Origin: Buchnera aphidicola (Kurisakia onigurumii)
GTDB taxonomy: Bacteria; Pseudomonadota; Gammaproteobacteria; Enterobacterales; Enterobacteriaceae
DNA: 64,000 bases
Assembly (NCBI RefSeq): GCF_039394605.1
Contig: NZ_CP135033.1
Location: forward strand, 124,001-188,000
Reading direction: 5' to 3'
Shown here piece by piece: positions 23,274-34,359 of the stretch (its first letter is position 1; every line of letters begins with the position of its first letter). The notes beneath the pieces are model-generated. The model made no database searches and had not been told where the DNA came from. It worked only from the letters and a program-made list of their open reading frames with translations. Position numbers and translations under genes: made by a program.

Positions 23274-23384
23274 ATATTTTTATTTAATAAATAAATTTAT
23301 TTATTTTTTTAAAAATAATATTAAAAAATAATAAAAATTTAATTCTATTTGATTTTAACAAATTTTTAAAATTGGACAATAAAA

Positions 23385-24857
23385 ATGTTACTTTTATGGT
23401 TGATTATTATTCCTTTTGTATTTAGTTTATTATCATTAAGTATGGAGATAATAAAACGAATAAAAATAGCTAAATATATTTCTTTAATTGGATTAAATAT
23501 TACATTAGTACTATGTATAATAGAATGGTTGAAAAAAAAAAGTCAATTAGCTACTAATATACATGATAATTTTATATGGAAAAGTGAGTTATCTTATCCT
23601 TGGATTTCAAAATTTGGAATAGAATTTCATTTAGGTTTAGATAGTTTTTCTTTTATTATGGTAATATTAACTTGTTTTTTTGGGATTATATCTTTGTTGA
23701 TTCAAACAGAAAAAAAAAATAAATCATACAAAATTTTTTATTTTTATTTTATGTCTATGATAGGAAGTATTATTGCTATATTGATTTCGTTGGATTTATT
23801 TTTATTTTTTTGTTTTTGGGAATTATTATCCATTCCTATTTATTTTATTTTAATATTTAATGGAAAAAAAACAGTATACAAGCAAGATCGAATTTCAATA
23901 GCAAATCAATTTTTAATGTATTCACAAATTTCTGGAATATTATTTTTATGTGGGTCATTATTTTTATCTTTATTATATTATAATTTACATCATTACTGGA
24001 CTTTCAATTATAATTTGTTATCTAATATGTTAATAAGTTCAGAAAAAAATCAAATTTTTATTTTATTGTTATTTTGTTTTTCTTTTTTTATTAAAATTCC
24101 TTTAATTCCTTTTCATGGATGGTTTATTAAAGTTCAAAAAATTTCTCCTATTTCTGGTTCTTTAGATGTTACGGGTTTATTAATTAAAGTTGCGGTTTAT
24201 TCTTTAATTAGATTTCATTTTATTTTTTATCCTAAAATAGTGGAAAAGTTTTCAATATTTTTAATTATAATTAGTTTAAGTAATATTGCTTATTCTTCTT
24301 ATATGGCTATGTCAAAAAAAGATATAAGACAAATTTTAGCTTATTCTGCTATTTCTCATGCTAGTATGGTGTTAATAGGATTATGTAATATTAATATTTG
24401 GTCCTATCAAGGAATTATTTTAAATGTTATTGCTAATACTATCTCAATAGGATCTTTGTTGATTCTTTCTTCACAATTATATCGAAATTTAAAAACACAT
24501 AATATTGATAGAATGGGAGGATTATGGGGAAATATCAATTTTATTCCTTTTTTCTTTTTGTTTTTTTTATTTTCTAATTTAGGAATACCTGGTACTGCAA
24601 ATTTTTTAAGTGAATTTATAATAATATCTCATTTTTTTAATAGCTATCCTATTATATCTTTTTTAATATCTTTTTGTTTTTTATTTTCTTCAATATATTC
24701 ATTAAGGTTATTTCAAAAAATATTTTATGGAAATATTAATAGAATGAGTTTATTTGAAAATAATGGATTTATAGAAGTTATTATTTTATCTTTTTTATCT
24801 GTTTTAACTATTTATATTGGTTTATTTCCTAAATATTTTTTAAATTTTTACTTATAA
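23385..24857 (+). CDS. nuoM: NADH-quinone oxidoreductase subunit M
   Basis: The second antiporter-like proton channel, with 490 residues (509 in E. coli) and about 14 helices. The conserved helix-5 glutamate is in FCFWELLSIPIYFIL, and the discontinuous-helix region is IPLIPFHGWFIKVQKISP; KKDIRQILAYSAISHASMVL matches the family. In E. coli the second motif is followed by a variable histidine-rich loop, which is reduced here. It lies 111 bp after nuoL. Confidence 0.95.
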   Translation: MLLLWLIIIPFVFSLLSLSMEIIKRIKIAKYISLIGLNITLVLCIIEWLKKKSQLATNIHDNFIWKSELSYPWISKFGIEFHLGLDSFSFIMVILTCFFGIISLLIQTEKKNKSYKIFYFYFMSMIGSIIAILISLDLFLFFCFWELLSIPIYFILIFNGKKTVYKQDRISIANQFLMYSQISGILFLCGSLFLSLLYYNLHHYWTFNYNLLSNMLISSEKNQIFILLLFCFSFFIKIPLIPFHGWFIKVQKISPISGSLDVTGLLIKVAVYSLIRFHFIFYPKIVEKFSIFLIIISLSNIAYSSYMAMSKKDIRQILAYSAISHASMVLIGLCNINIWSYQGIILNVIANTISIGSLLILSSQLYRNLKTHNIDRMGGLWGNINFIPFFFLFFLFSNLGIPGTANFLSEFIIISHFFNSYPIISFLISFCFLFSSIYSLRLFQKIFYGNINRMSLFENNGFIEVIILSFLSVLTIYIGLFPKYFLNFYL

Positions 24858-24912
24858 TTGTGTATTTTAAAATCAATTATGTTTTTATACTATAAAGAGG
24901 TTATTATTTCTG

Positions 24913-26367
24913 ATGATAATAAATGCGTTAGAAGTAACTGCAATGCTACCATTTTTTATTTTAATATTTAGTATATTGTTTTTAACATTGTTTATTTCTT
25001 TAAATAGAAATATTCTATTTGTTTTTATAACAAGTATATTTAGTTTATTTATATCTTTATTATCTATTCCTTTTATTTATTTTAAATTACCTCAAAATAT
25101 TTCTGTTTTATTTCATATTGATATAATTTCAATTAATTATATTTGTATGATTTTGTTGATCAGTTTAATTACATGTATTTTTTCGTATTCGTGGTTGCAA
25201 AGTTCTTCTTATGTAAATAAAGAAGAATTTTATTTATTGTTATTATTATCAACATTAGGATCTATAGTTGTTGCGATATCAAATCATATTTTTTCATTTT
25301 TTTTAGGGATAGAACTTTTATCTTTACCTTTATTAGGATTAATTGGGTATGATTTACAATGTAAAAAATCTTTAAATTCTACTTTTAAATTTGCTATTCT
25401 TTCTAGTTTAAGTTCTATATTTTTTTTATTATCAATTGTATTTTTATATCTTTCTATAGGTAGTTTAAAAATAAATAATTTAATTAATGCTCTTGAATTA
25501 CATTATTTAAAAAATAATTTAATTTTTTTATGTGGAAATGTATTCTTTCTTTCTTCAATATTATTTAAGTTATCTATTTTTCCATTTCATTTATGGACAG
25601 CATCAGTTTATAATGGATCTCCTATGTCTATTTTTTTATATTTATCTAATATATCTAAAATAGCATTAATGTATTTTTTAATTCAAATTTTTTCTCATTT
25701 ATATTTTTTTAATAATAAAAAATTTTATTTTTTTCTACAAACTATTATTTTCTTTTCGATATTTTTGGGTAGTATCAGAATTATTTTTGAAAAAAATATA
25801 AAAAAAATTTTAGGATATTTATCTATTATTCAATCTGGTTATTTGTTATCAATATTAATTATAAATTTATGTTTTAACGTAATTAATTTACAAATAATTA
25901 ATATATATCTTATTACATACTTGATAAGTAATATAGGAATTTTTTCTGTATTAACCTTAATTGATATAAAATGGAATATTTCAAAAATTAATAAATTATC
26001 AAAATATAAAGGATTATTTTGGAAAGATCCATTTTTAACTATTATGATGACTATTTTTTTACTATCTGTTGCAGGATTTCCTTTAACAATAGGATTTATA
26101 GGAAAATTATATTTGTTAACAGGTATTATAAATCATAATTTATGGATTTTAGGATTAGGTTTTGTGTTTGGTAGTGTTTTAGGCATATTAAATTGTTTTA
26201 GAATAATTACTTTATTGTATAGTTCTTTAGAATATGCATCTTATAAAATTAATATGATAAATACTAATTTAATTTATTTTTTACATAGTATAATATTTTT
26301 ATTTTTTGTTTTAGTTATTTTTTTAGGAATATTTCCTAAATATTTATTTATTTTTTTTAAATTTTAA
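24913..26367 (+). CDS. nuoN: NADH-quinone oxidoreductase subunit N
   Basis: The third antiporter-like subunit and the last gene of the operon, with 484 residues (485 in E. coli). Key blocks: GIELLSLPLLGLIGYD (in this subunit a lysine/glutamate pair differs from L and M), FKLSIFPFHLWTASVYNGSP and KKILGYLSIIQSGYLL. An AAAGAGG ribosome binding site precedes it. The operon is complete, which argues for a working proton-pumping complex I. Confidence 0.95.
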   Translation: MIINALEVTAMLPFFILIFSILFLTLFISLNRNILFVFITSIFSLFISLLSIPFIYFKLPQNISVLFHIDIISINYICMILLISLITCIFSYSWLQSSSYVNKEEFYLLLLLSTLGSIVVAISNHIFSFFLGIELLSLPLLGLIGYDLQCKKSLNSTFKFAILSSLSSIFFLLSIVFLYLSIGSLKINNLINALELHYLKNNLIFLCGNVFFLSSILFKLSIFPFHLWTASVYNGSPMSIFLYLSNISKIALMYFLIQIFSHLYFFNNKKFYFFLQTIIFFSIFLGSIRIIFEKNIKKILGYLSIIQSGYLLSILIINLCFNVINLQIINIYLITYLISNIGIFSVLTLIDIKWNISKINKLSKYKGLFWKDPFLTIMMTIFLLSVAGFPLTIGFIGKLYLLTGIINHNLWILGLGFVFGSVLGILNCFRIITLLYSSLEYASYKINMINTNLIYFLHSIIFLFFVLVIFLGIFPKYLFIFFKF

Positions 26368-26454
26368 AAAAAATATCGATAATATTTTATTTAATAAAAA
26401 ATATAGTTGTAAATTAAAGTTATTTGTTTTATGTAAAAAATTTTTTCATTAATA

Positions 26455-26512
26455 AAAATATAAAAATAAATTACATAAATAAAAATTTATATATTTTTTA
26501 TTTTTATATTTT
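26455..26512. terminator. A/T-only hairpin between nuoN and prs
   Basis: A 16-bp perfect stem made only of A and T pairs 26455-26470 (aaaatataaaaataaa) with 26497-26512, with a 26-nt loop and a T-rich flank. It lies between two convergent genes, so a shared terminator is plausible, but such stems can arise by chance in this composition. Confidence 0.4.
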
Positions 26513-26528
26513 ATTTTTGGAAAAAATT

Positions 26529-27476
26529 TTAATGTTCGAACATTTCAGAAATGGATTCTTCATTACTAATTCGTCTTATGGCTTCTGCTAACATTCCAGA
26601 CAGAGTTAGTTTTCTTACTTTGGCAATAGATTGAATTTTTTTTGATAATGGAATTGTATCGCATACAACTACTTCATCAATAACAGAATTTTTTATATTT
26701 TTTTCTGCAATACCAGAAAAAATAGGATGAGTAGCATAAGCAAATACTTTACGCGCTCCATTTTTTTTTAATGCTTTTGCAGCATTACAAAGAGTTCCAG
26801 CTGTATCTATTATATCATCTACTAAAACACAATCTCTATTTGAAACATCTCCTATGATATTCATTACTTCTGATGAGTTTAATTGCGGACGTCTTTTATC
26901 TATTATAGCCATATCTGTATCATTTAATAATTTTGCTATAGCTCTTGCTCGTACTACTCCTCCAATATCAGGAGATACAACTATTGGATTTTTTAGTTTT
27001 ATTTTTAACATATCTTCTAATAAAATTAAGCTACCAAATACATTATCTACAGGTATGTCAAAAAATCCTTGTATTTGTTCTGCGTGTAAATCTACAGTCA
27101 GAACTCGATCTACTCCTACACTAGATAAAAATTCTGCGACTACTTTAGCTGTTATAGGAACTCTAGCTGATCGAACTCTTCTATCTTGTCTAGAATAACC
27201 AAAATATGGAATAACTGCAGTTATTCTTCCTGCAGATGCTCTTCTTAATGAATCTACCATGACTATTAATTCCATTAGATTATCATTTGTAGGAGCACAA
27301 GTTGATTGTATAATAAATACATCTTTACCTCTAACATTTTCATGAATTTGCACAGTAATTTCACCATCACTAAATCTTCCTACAGAAGCGCTTCCTAAAT
27401 TTGTATACAATTGTATTGCAATAGATTTAGCTAAATCTAAAACAGCATTACCAGCGAATAATTTCATATTATACAT
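26529..27476 (-). CDS. prs: Ribose-phosphate pyrophosphokinase
   Basis: Makes PRPP from ribose 5-phosphate and ATP, the precursor for purines, pyrimidines, NAD, histidine and tryptophan. It has 315 residues, exactly the E. coli length, and is one of the best-conserved proteins in the window. Motifs: [16 protein letters not shown], the catalytic flexible loop [19 protein letters not shown], and the PRPP-binding loop [13 protein letters not shown]. It ends [15 protein letters not shown]. In E. coli the genes ispE, lolB and hemA separate prs from prfA; none remain here. Confidence 0.98.
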   Translation of the reverse strand: MYNMKLFAGNAVLDLAKSIAIQLYTNLGSASVGRFSDGEITVQIHENVRGKDVFIIQSTCAPTNDNLMELIVMVDSLRRASAGRITAVIPYFGYSRQDRRVRSARVPITAKVVAEFLSSVGVDRVLTVDLHAEQIQGFFDIPVDNVFGSLILLEDMLKIKLKNPIVVSPDIGGVVRARAIAKLLNDTDMAIIDKRRPQLNSSEVMNIIGDVSNRDCVLVDDIIDTAGTLCNAAKALKKNGARKVFAYATHPIFSGIAEKNIKNSVIDEVVVCDTIPLSKKIQSIAKVRKLTLSGMLAEAIRRISNEESISEMFEH

Positions 27477-27913
27477 TATTTAAATCCTTTTCTGTCATAA
27501 AAATTAAAATAGATTATAGAAAAATCTGTAATTTTTATTGTGTATATATTTTAGTACAAATTTTTATTTTATATTTATAAATAGTATTTTACAACTTTTA
27601 TATTTTTAAATTACTTAATGATAATTATGTAAAATAAATAATTTTTTATTAAAAAAATTAAATTTTTTAATGATTTACTGAATAATAAAAAAATTATGAA
27701 AAAAATTATTTTTACATTTATATTATAAATAATTAAATAATTATATTACTATTTGTAATAGAATTTTTTTTAAATTTTATTAAAAAAAAATAATAATTAT
27801 TATGATTAATCGATTTTTTAATGTTAAAATATTTTTAAATATAATTTTTATAAGAAAATTTAATATATTATTAGTAAATAATTTTATTTTTAAACTTAAA
27901 ATAGTGTACAAAA
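27477..27913. other. Gene-free spacer between prs and prfA
   Basis: A 437-bp A+T-rich stretch between divergent genes. Short open frames on both strands (about 27780-28005) have no recognisable sequence and overlap the start of prfA. In E. coli this interval contains ispE, lolB and hemA. I see no readable remnant, RNA gene or clear hairpin. Confidence 0.65.
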
Positions 27914-29002
27914 ATGAAAAAAACAATTTTTTTAAAGTTAGAGAATTTGTATTTTCGTTTTCAAGAATTAGAAAAAATTTTATCTGCAAAAAATGTTATT
28001 TTTAATAAAAAAAAATATCGAGAATGTTCGAAAGAATATGATAATTTATCTGATTTAATCGCTTGTTTCAAAAAATGGAAAAAAAATAAAAAAGAAATAA
28101 AGGAAGTTAAATTGTTAATGCAAGACATTGAAATGTGTAAAGAAGCAGAAAAGGAATATAAAATATTAAATTTAGAAAATAAAAAATTAGAAAAAAAAAT
28201 AGAATATTTAATGGTTCCTACTGATCCTGATGATAAATATAACTGTTATCTTGAAATCAGAGCGGGTACAGGAGGAGATGAATCAGCGATTTTTGCAGGT
28301 GATTTATTTAAAATGTATATGAAATATTCTGAAACAAAATTATGGAATGTAGACATAATTAACATACATAAAGGAGATAAAGGAGGATTTAAAGAAATTA
28401 TCATTAAAATTTCTGGAAAAAAAGTTATGAGAAAATTAAAATTTGAATCAGGTGGTCATAGAGTACAAAGAATACCTAAGACAGAAACACAAGGTAGGAT
28501 ACATACTTCTACATGTACAGTTGCAGTAATGCCAGTAAAAGATGATTGTGAAAAAAATATTGATATTAATTTAAATGATTTAAAAATTGATACTTTCAGA
28601 TCTTCTGGTGCAGGAGGGCAACATGTAAATACTACTGATTCTGCAATTCGTATTACTCACATTCCTACCGGTCAAGTAGTTGAATGTCAAGATGAAAGAT
28701 CGCAGCATAAAAATAAATCTAAAGCATTATCAGTTTTATTAGCTCGTATTCAAGCATTTGAAAAATCTAAAATGCATGAAGAGAATGCAGAAATTCGTCG
28801 AAATTTATTAGGAACAGGTTCTAGATCAGATAGAAATAGAACTTATAATTATCCTAATAATAGAATTACGGATCATAGAATTAATCTTACTGTTCATTGT
28901 TTAAATGAAGTATTAAATGGAAAATTAGATATTTTAATTAATCCAATTATTCAAGAATATCAAGCTGATAAATTATACGAATTATCTAAAAAAAATAAAT
29001 GA
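27914..29002 (+). CDS. prfA: Peptide chain release factor 1
   Basis: Recognises UAA and UAG stop codons and triggers peptide release. It has 362 residues (360 in E. coli). The N-terminal coiled-coil domain is followed by [20 protein letters not shown], whose PKT corresponds to the PxT anticodon-like tripeptide (PAT in E. coli), and by the catalytic GGQ in [15 protein letters not shown]. The start at 27914 gives [12 protein letters not shown], aligning with E. coli MKPSIVAKLEAL. Its stop overlaps prmC, the enzyme that methylates the GGQ glutamine, by 4 bp. Confidence 0.97.
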   Translation: MKKTIFLKLENLYFRFQELEKILSAKNVIFNKKKYRECSKEYDNLSDLIACFKKWKKNKKEIKEVKLLMQDIEMCKEAEKEYKILNLENKKLEKKIEYLMVPTDPDDKYNCYLEIRAGTGGDESAIFAGDLFKMYMKYSETKLWNVDIINIHKGDKGGFKEIIIKISGKKVMRKLKFESGGHRVQRIPKTETQGRIHTSTCTVAVMPVKDDCEKNIDINLNDLKIDTFRSSGAGGQHVNTTDSAIRITHIPTGQVVECQDERSQHKNKSKALSVLLARIQAFEKSKMHEENAEIRRNLLGTGSRSDRNRTYNYPNNRITDHRINLTVHCLNEVLNGKLDILINPIIQEYQADKLYELSKKNK

Positions 29003-29838
29003 AATTATGTGATTGGTTATATAAAAGTTTTAGTAAGTTAAAAAAAAATAATATTAATAAAAATGATATAATATATTTATTAAGTTGTATATTAAATAAA
29101 CCTCAATATTGGATATTTATTTTTCCAAATAAAATTTTAAAAAAAAAACAAATAATTAAATTAAATTATGCGTTAGAAAGAAGAATCAATCAAGAACCGA
29201 TTCCTTATATTACAAATTTTAAATATTTTTGGTCTTTAAAATTGTATATTAATAAATATGTTTTTATTCCTAGAATGGATACAGAAATTTTAATTAATAT
29301 ATTATTTTCATATGTTAAACATTCAGAGAAAAAAAAAATATTAGATTTGGGAACAGGATCTGGAGCTATTGCATTAGCTATAGCTAAAAATCGTTCTAAA
29401 TGTAGTGTTATTGGAATTGATATTTGTAAATTTGCAATTAAAGTAGCAAAAAAAAATGCTGTCAATTTAAATATAAAAAATGTACGATTTTTTTTAAGTA
29501 ATTGGTTTTCTAACATTGGAAAAAAAAAATTTGATATTATTGTTAGTAATCCACCTTATATTGGAATACATGAAAAAAAAATGTTACCACAAGGTGTATT
29601 TTTTGAACCAGCGCGTGCTTTATTTTCTAATAATAAAGGAATGCAAGATATAGAACATATTATTCAATATTCTCCTAATTATTTATATCCTAACGGATGG
29701 ATAATTATAGAACATGGTTGGAAACAAAAAATATTAGTACAAAATCAATTATTATTAAATAATTTTGTAAATTTATTAACAGTCTGTGATAACAATGGAA
29801 TTGACAGAGTGACAATAGGTCAATATATAAAAAATTAG
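28999..29838 (+). CDS. prmC: Release factor glutamine methyltransferase
   Basis: Methylates the glutamine of the GGQ motif of release factors using S-adenosylmethionine. It has 279 residues (277 in E. coli). Motifs: SAM-binding [15 protein letters not shown] and the catalytic NPPYIG in the block [12 protein letters not shown]. The 4-bp overlap with prfA couples enzyme and substrate, as in E. coli. Confidence 0.96.
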   Translation: MKLCDWLYKSFSKLKKNNINKNDIIYLLSCILNKPQYWIFIFPNKILKKKQIIKLNYALERRINQEPIPYITNFKYFWSLKLYINKYVFIPRMDTEILINILFSYVKHSEKKKILDLGTGSGAIALAIAKNRSKCSVIGIDICKFAIKVAKKNAVNLNIKNVRFFLSNWFSNIGKKKFDIIVSNPPYIGIHEKKMLPQGVFFEPARALFSNNKGMQDIEHIIQYSPNYLYPNGWIIIEHGWKQKILVQNQLLLNNFVNLLTVCDNNGIDRVTIGQYIKN

Positions 29839-29942
29839 TTTTGATATAAAAAAAATATATTTATTATATGTATTCAATAAGTTTATTTTTTATTAAAAAT
29901 ATATATTTAATAAACTTAATTTTAATTCTTACAAGGAGAATT

Positions 29943-30758
29943 ATGCAATCTTTAGTAAAAAAAATAAAATCTTCTGATTCATCTATTTGTGATTCTATTA
30001 TTGATGTGTTTGAATATATTAATAAAAATTTTAAAAAAGATAGTGTTCAGTTAGATTTAAATGAAAAAATTGAAAAAATAAAATTAAATATATCAAATCA
30101 ATTGAATTGTTTTTATAAATTAAAAAAATTATTACATATTTTTTATATTGATTGGAAATATGGAAGTGCTACTGGATTATATAAGATTTCTGATGTTTTA
30201 TGGATTGATAAAGTTTTACAAAATAAAAAAGGAACAGCTCTTTCATTAGGGATAATATTAATGCATATTGCAAATAAATTACAAATAAAATTAATTCCTA
30301 TAATTTTTCCTACTCAATTGATACTTCAGTTTAAAAATAAAGATAGTAAAAAAAATATATTTATAAATCCTTTTAATGGAGAAATTATAAGTAAAAATTT
30401 ATTAGATTTATGGTTGAAGGGTCATATTAGTTCAACTACTTTTTTAGATAAAAAAGATTTAAAAGAAGTGAATTCATTTGTACTAATTTGTAAAATTCTT
30501 AATTCATTAAAATTAGCATTAATAGAAGAAAAAAAATTAACTTTAGCTTTGAAAATTAGTAATGTATTAGTAGAAATTAATCCTCAAGATCCTTATGAAA
30601 TAAGAGATAGAGGATTAATATATTCTCATTTAGATTGCAATCATATTGCTGTATCTGATTTAATTTATTTTATTGAACATTGTCCAGAAGATCCTCTTAG
30701 TGAAATTATTAAAATGCAAGTACATATGATTCAGAAAAAAAAAAATATTTTTCATTAG
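29943..30758 (+). CDS. sirB1: SirB1 family protein (transglutaminase-like with TPR-type tail)
   Basis: Matches the SirB1/YchA family, whose biochemical role is not established; E. coli sirB1 (269 residues) lies downstream of prfA-prmC, the same context. A frame extends upstream to 29868, but the AAGGAG at about 29933-29938 fixes the start at the ATG at 29943, giving 272 residues (MQSLVKKIKSSDSS). The central part (YGSATGLYKISDVLWIDKVL, GTALSLGIILMHIANKL) is the transglutaminase-like fold. The C-terminal part (LEINPQDPYEIRDRGLIYSHL-like repeat) resembles a tetratricopeptide unit. A run of 11 A residues lies at the 3' end. Confidence 0.85.
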   Translation: MQSLVKKIKSSDSSICDSIIDVFEYINKNFKKDSVQLDLNEKIEKIKLNISNQLNCFYKLKKLLHIFYIDWKYGSATGLYKISDVLWIDKVLQNKKGTALSLGIILMHIANKLQIKLIPIIFPTQLILQFKNKDSKKNIFINPFNGEIISKNLLDLWLKGHISSTTFLDKKDLKEVNSFVLICKILNSLKLALIEEKKLTLALKISNVLVEINPQDPYEIRDRGLIYSHLDCNHIAVSDLIYFIEHCPEDPLSEIIKMQVHMIQKKKNIFH

Positions 30759-30920
30759 AAAATAATATTAATATTAATTTTTAATTTTATATAAAATTTA
30801 TTTTTAATAAAAATATATAATATATATATTAATAAATTACAAAAATAATTTTTATTACTATTTATTTAATTATTATCGTTTCTTATAAATTTAAAAATTT
30901 TTTTATTTTGGATAATAACA

Positions 30921-32141
30921 ATGTTAAAAGATTCAATTTTAGTTTTAAACTGTGGTAGTTCTTCTATAAAATTTAGTATTTTTCAATGTTATACCAATAA
31001 AAAATTTTTATCTGGTATAATAGAATCTATTGGATCGAATGAATCGAATGCAAAATGGATAACAAATAATAAAAAAAAATATTGTAAATATTTTAAAAAA
31101 AATAATTCATATAAAAGTCTTTTAAAATTTTTATTTAGAAAAATAATTTTTAAGGAAATAAAAATTAGTAAATCCTTAATCGGTATAGGACATAGAATTG
31201 TACATGGTGGTACCAAGATTAAAAAAGCAATTTTTTTAAATAAAAAAAATATTCATTATATTAATAAAATATCCCATTTTGCTCCACTACATAATCCTAT
31301 AAATTTATTAGGAATAAATATTTCTATACAAGAATTACCGAATTTATCAAATTTTAATATAGGTGTATTTGATACTAGTTTTCATCAAACGATACAAAAA
31401 GAATCATACCTTTATGCGATTCCTTATAAAATGTATTCTTTATATAATATTAGACGTTATGGTGCTCATGGAATTAGTCATAAATATATTGTTTCTAAAT
31501 CTTCAGAAATTTTAAATAAATCAATAAAAAAATTAAATATTATTAGTTGTCATTTAGGTAATGGAGCTTCTGTAACTGCTATTGCAAATGGAATTTCAAT
31601 AGATACATCAATGGGATTAACTCCTTTAGAAGGTTTAGTTATGGGTACTAGAAGCGGTGATATTGATCCTTCTATTATTTTTTTTATGTTTAATAAATTA
31701 AAAATGAATATTAAGGAAATTGAAAATACTTTAATAAATAAATCTGGTTTATTAGGAATTAATGAAAAAGAAAGTGATTGTAGAAAAATTATTAATGCAT
31801 ATTCAGAAGATAAAAAATTTGAATTATCTATTAATATTTTTTGTAGAAGATTAGCAAAGTATATATCTAGTTATATGTGTTTAATGAAAGAAAAATTAGA
31901 TGGATTAATATTTACAGGTGGTATTGGAGAAAATTCTTGTTTAATTCGATCTAACACTATTTTTAGATTATTGAATTTAGGGTTTAAATTAGATGATAAA
32001 AAAAATAAAAATTTAAAAAAAAAAATAAATTATTTTATTAATGCAAAAAATAGTATTCCTATATTAGTTATTAAAACAGAAGAAGAATTAGAAATAGCTA
32101 GGGAAGCATGGAGTTTAATATATGCAAATAGAAAAAAATAA
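30921..32141 (+). CDS. ackA: Acetate kinase
   Basis: Converts acetyl phosphate and ADP to acetate and ATP. It has 406 residues (400 in E. coli). Motifs: LVLNCGSSSIKF (phosphate loop), GHRIVHGG, FDTSFHQTI, the ATP-binding SCHLGNGASVTAI, DTSMGLTPLEGLVMGTRSGD and IFTGGIGENS. It lies 44 bp before pta and surely forms an operon with it. With pyruvate dehydrogenase it gives substrate-level ATP and a way to dispose of acetyl-CoA. Confidence 0.97.
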   Translation: MLKDSILVLNCGSSSIKFSIFQCYTNKKFLSGIIESIGSNESNAKWITNNKKKYCKYFKKNNSYKSLLKFLFRKIIFKEIKISKSLIGIGHRIVHGGTKIKKAIFLNKKNIHYINKISHFAPLHNPINLLGINISIQELPNLSNFNIGVFDTSFHQTIQKESYLYAIPYKMYSLYNIRRYGAHGISHKYIVSKSSEILNKSIKKLNIISCHLGNGASVTAIANGISIDTSMGLTPLEGLVMGTRSGDIDPSIIFFMFNKLKMNIKEIENTLINKSGLLGINEKESDCRKIINAYSEDKKFELSINIFCRRLAKYISSYMCLMKEKLDGLIFTGGIGENSCLIRSNTIFRLLNLGFKLDDKKNKNLKKKINYFINAKNSIPILVIKTEEELEIAREAWSLIYANRKK

Positions 32142-32185
32142 TATTATTTAAAATATTTTTTTCAATAAATCAATATAGGAAAAAA

Positions 32186-34312
32186 ATGATTAAAACTATT
32201 ATGTTAATACCATTAAGTAGTGATTGTGACTTTACATTAATTAATCTTGTAGTATTAAATATTATTTGTAAAAAATTTAAAGAAATATATTTTTTTAATC
32301 CTATTGTTTTAAATAAAAATTTTTCTTTATATAATAAAAAATTTTTATCTATTTTAAAATTTTTAAAATGTAAAATTAATTTAATTGATCCTATACAAAT
32401 AAATAAAATATTACAAAACAATATTTCTATAGAAAAATTTGAAAAATATGTTTTTTTAATTTTGGAAAGGTATTATTCTTGTATAAAAAAAAAAAATATA
32501 GTTACAATAATTACAGGAATTCCTATAAAAAGTATTGAAGATATTAACTATTCTATTAATTTAGAAATAGCAAAAAATATTAATGCAGAAATAATTTTTT
32601 TAAATTCTGTACATGTGTCAAAAAAAATAGTTTTAGAAAAGTATATATCTAAAATATATAAAAAATATTTTTTAATCCATAAATTGAATATAATAGGAAT
32701 TATTTTTAATATTTTTAAAAATAAAAAAAAATATTTACAAAAAAATATTTTATGTATGAATAGTAATTTAGAAAAAAAAAATATTGAATCATTTATTCAG
32801 AAGAATAAATTTTTAATTAATACAAGTTCTATTCCTATTTTAGGAATGCATAATTTTAATTTACAAAAAAAATATATACCAGTATATTTTCTTATAAAAT
32901 TATTATGTGCAAAATTTATTTTTCAAAATTGTATTAAAATGCAATATATTACAAATATATATGTTATACAGAGCGAAAAAATTCAAAATATTTCAATCGA
33001 AGATAATACTTTATTAATTATTGATCTGACTTGTATTAATGATATAAAAACAGTTGTTTTATGGATAAAAAAAAAAAAAATTAATGCAATAATTTTATTT
33101 ACTAATAGTAAATATCTCAAGATGAATATTATAAATAATATTGATTATATAAAAAATTCTTATACTGATATTTTATATACTAAATTTTTTATATTAGAAG
33201 TATGTAATGTTTTGCAAAAATTTAATTTTAATTTTTTAGATCAAACACAAAATAATATTTTAAAACAAATACATACTTATTCTAAGTATATTAATTCAAA
33301 AAAAATATTTTTACATAAAAATAAATTTATAGATCAAATATCTTCTTTATCATTTAGATTTCAATTACGTATTTTATCTTCTAAAAAAAATAAGAAAATT
33401 ATTTTTCCTGAAGGAAATAATCCTAATATTATTAAAGCAGTTTCTATTTGTAGTAAATTAAAAATTTCTAATTCTATATTATTAGGTGATCCTAAAATAA
33501 TTATGAATATAGCAAAAAAAGAAAAAATTCATTTAGGAAATAGAATTCGAGTAATTAATCCTAAGGAAATTAGAAAAAAATATATAAATACTTTAATTAA
33601 ATTAAGAAAATCTAAAGGAATAAATAAAATACAAGCAAAAATTTTATTAAAAAATAATATTATACTAGCTAATTTAATGTTAAAAAATAACGAAGCAGAC
33701 GGTTTAGTAGGAGGAATAGAAAATACTACAGCCGATATTATTCGACCTTCTTTTCAATTAATAAAATGTAAACCGATATATTCATTAATATCCTCTTGTT
33801 TTTTTATGTTATTTAAAAATAAAATTTTATTATATTCAGATTGTGCGATTAATCCTAATCCTACGTCTTCACAATTAGCTGAAATTGCTATTCAAACTGC
33901 TGAAACAGCTTGTTCTTTTAATGTAAAACCTAGAATTGCTATGATTTCATATTCTACTGGATGTTTAAAAAATAGTCATTTTGATGTGATAAAAGTTTAT
34001 AATGCTGTAAAAATAGTTAAAAAAATAAGACCAGATTTATTAATCGAAGGTCCTATTCAGTATGATGCTGCAATATCTTCTAAAGTCTGTAAAATTAAAT
34101 TAGTAAATTCAGTATTGAAAGGAAAAGCAAATATATTTATATTTCCTGATTTAGATACAGCAAATACTACTTATAAAGCTGTACAAAGATCTTCTGAAAT
34201 TGTGTGTATAGGACCAATTTTACAAGGAATTAATAAACCTGTTAATGATTTATCTAGAGGAGCTTCTATAGAAGATATAGTTTATACTATTGCAGTAACT
34301 TGTATTCAATAA
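32186..34312 (+). CDS. pta: Phosphate acetyltransferase
   Basis: Converts acetyl-CoA and phosphate to acetyl phosphate and CoA. It has 708 residues (714 in E. coli). The C-terminal catalytic domain (from about 385: FRFQLRILSSKKNKKIIFPEG, then ADGLVGGIENTTADIIRPSFQ, SYSTGCL, EGPIQYDAA) is well kept. The N-terminal P-loop-like and DRTGG-type regulatory domains are barely recognisable: where E. coli has LIPTGTSVGLTSVS this protein has LIPLSSDCDFTLIN. In-frame A runs of 12 (32485-32496) and 14 (33067-33080) lie in the eroded half and are prone to polymerase slippage. Confidence 0.95.
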   Translation: MIKTIMLIPLSSDCDFTLINLVVLNIICKKFKEIYFFNPIVLNKNFSLYNKKFLSILKFLKCKINLIDPIQINKILQNNISIEKFEKYVFLILERYYSCIKKKNIVTIITGIPIKSIEDINYSINLEIAKNINAEIIFLNSVHVSKKIVLEKYISKIYKKYFLIHKLNIIGIIFNIFKNKKKYLQKNILCMNSNLEKKNIESFIQKNKFLINTSSIPILGMHNFNLQKKYIPVYFLIKLLCAKFIFQNCIKMQYITNIYVIQSEKIQNISIEDNTLLIIDLTCINDIKTVVLWIKKKKINAIILFTNSKYLKMNIINNIDYIKNSYTDILYTKFFILEVCNVLQKFNFNFLDQTQNNILKQIHTYSKYINSKKIFLHKNKFIDQISSLSFRFQLRILSSKKNKKIIFPEGNNPNIIKAVSICSKLKISNSILLGDPKIIMNIAKKEKIHLGNRIRVINPKEIRKKYINTLIKLRKSKGINKIQAKILLKNNIILANLMLKNNEADGLVGGIENTTADIIRPSFQLIKCKPIYSLISSCFFMLFKNKILLYSDCAINPNPTSSQLAEIAIQTAETACSFNVKPRIAMISYSTGCLKNSHFDVIKVYNAVKIVKKIRPDLLIEGPIQYDAAISSKVCKIKLVNSVLKGKANIFIFPDLDTANTTYKAVQRSSEIVCIGPILQGINKPVNDLSRGASIEDIVYTIAVTCIQ

Positions 34313-34359
34313 TAATTGAAAATAAAAATGAATAGTTTTTTAATAAATGAATTGTTAAA

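Noticed and set aside
27802-28005. 67-codon plus-strand frame overlapping the start of prfA
   Set aside because: Composition of random A+T-rich DNA, no motif, and it overlaps the true N-terminus of prfA in another frame.
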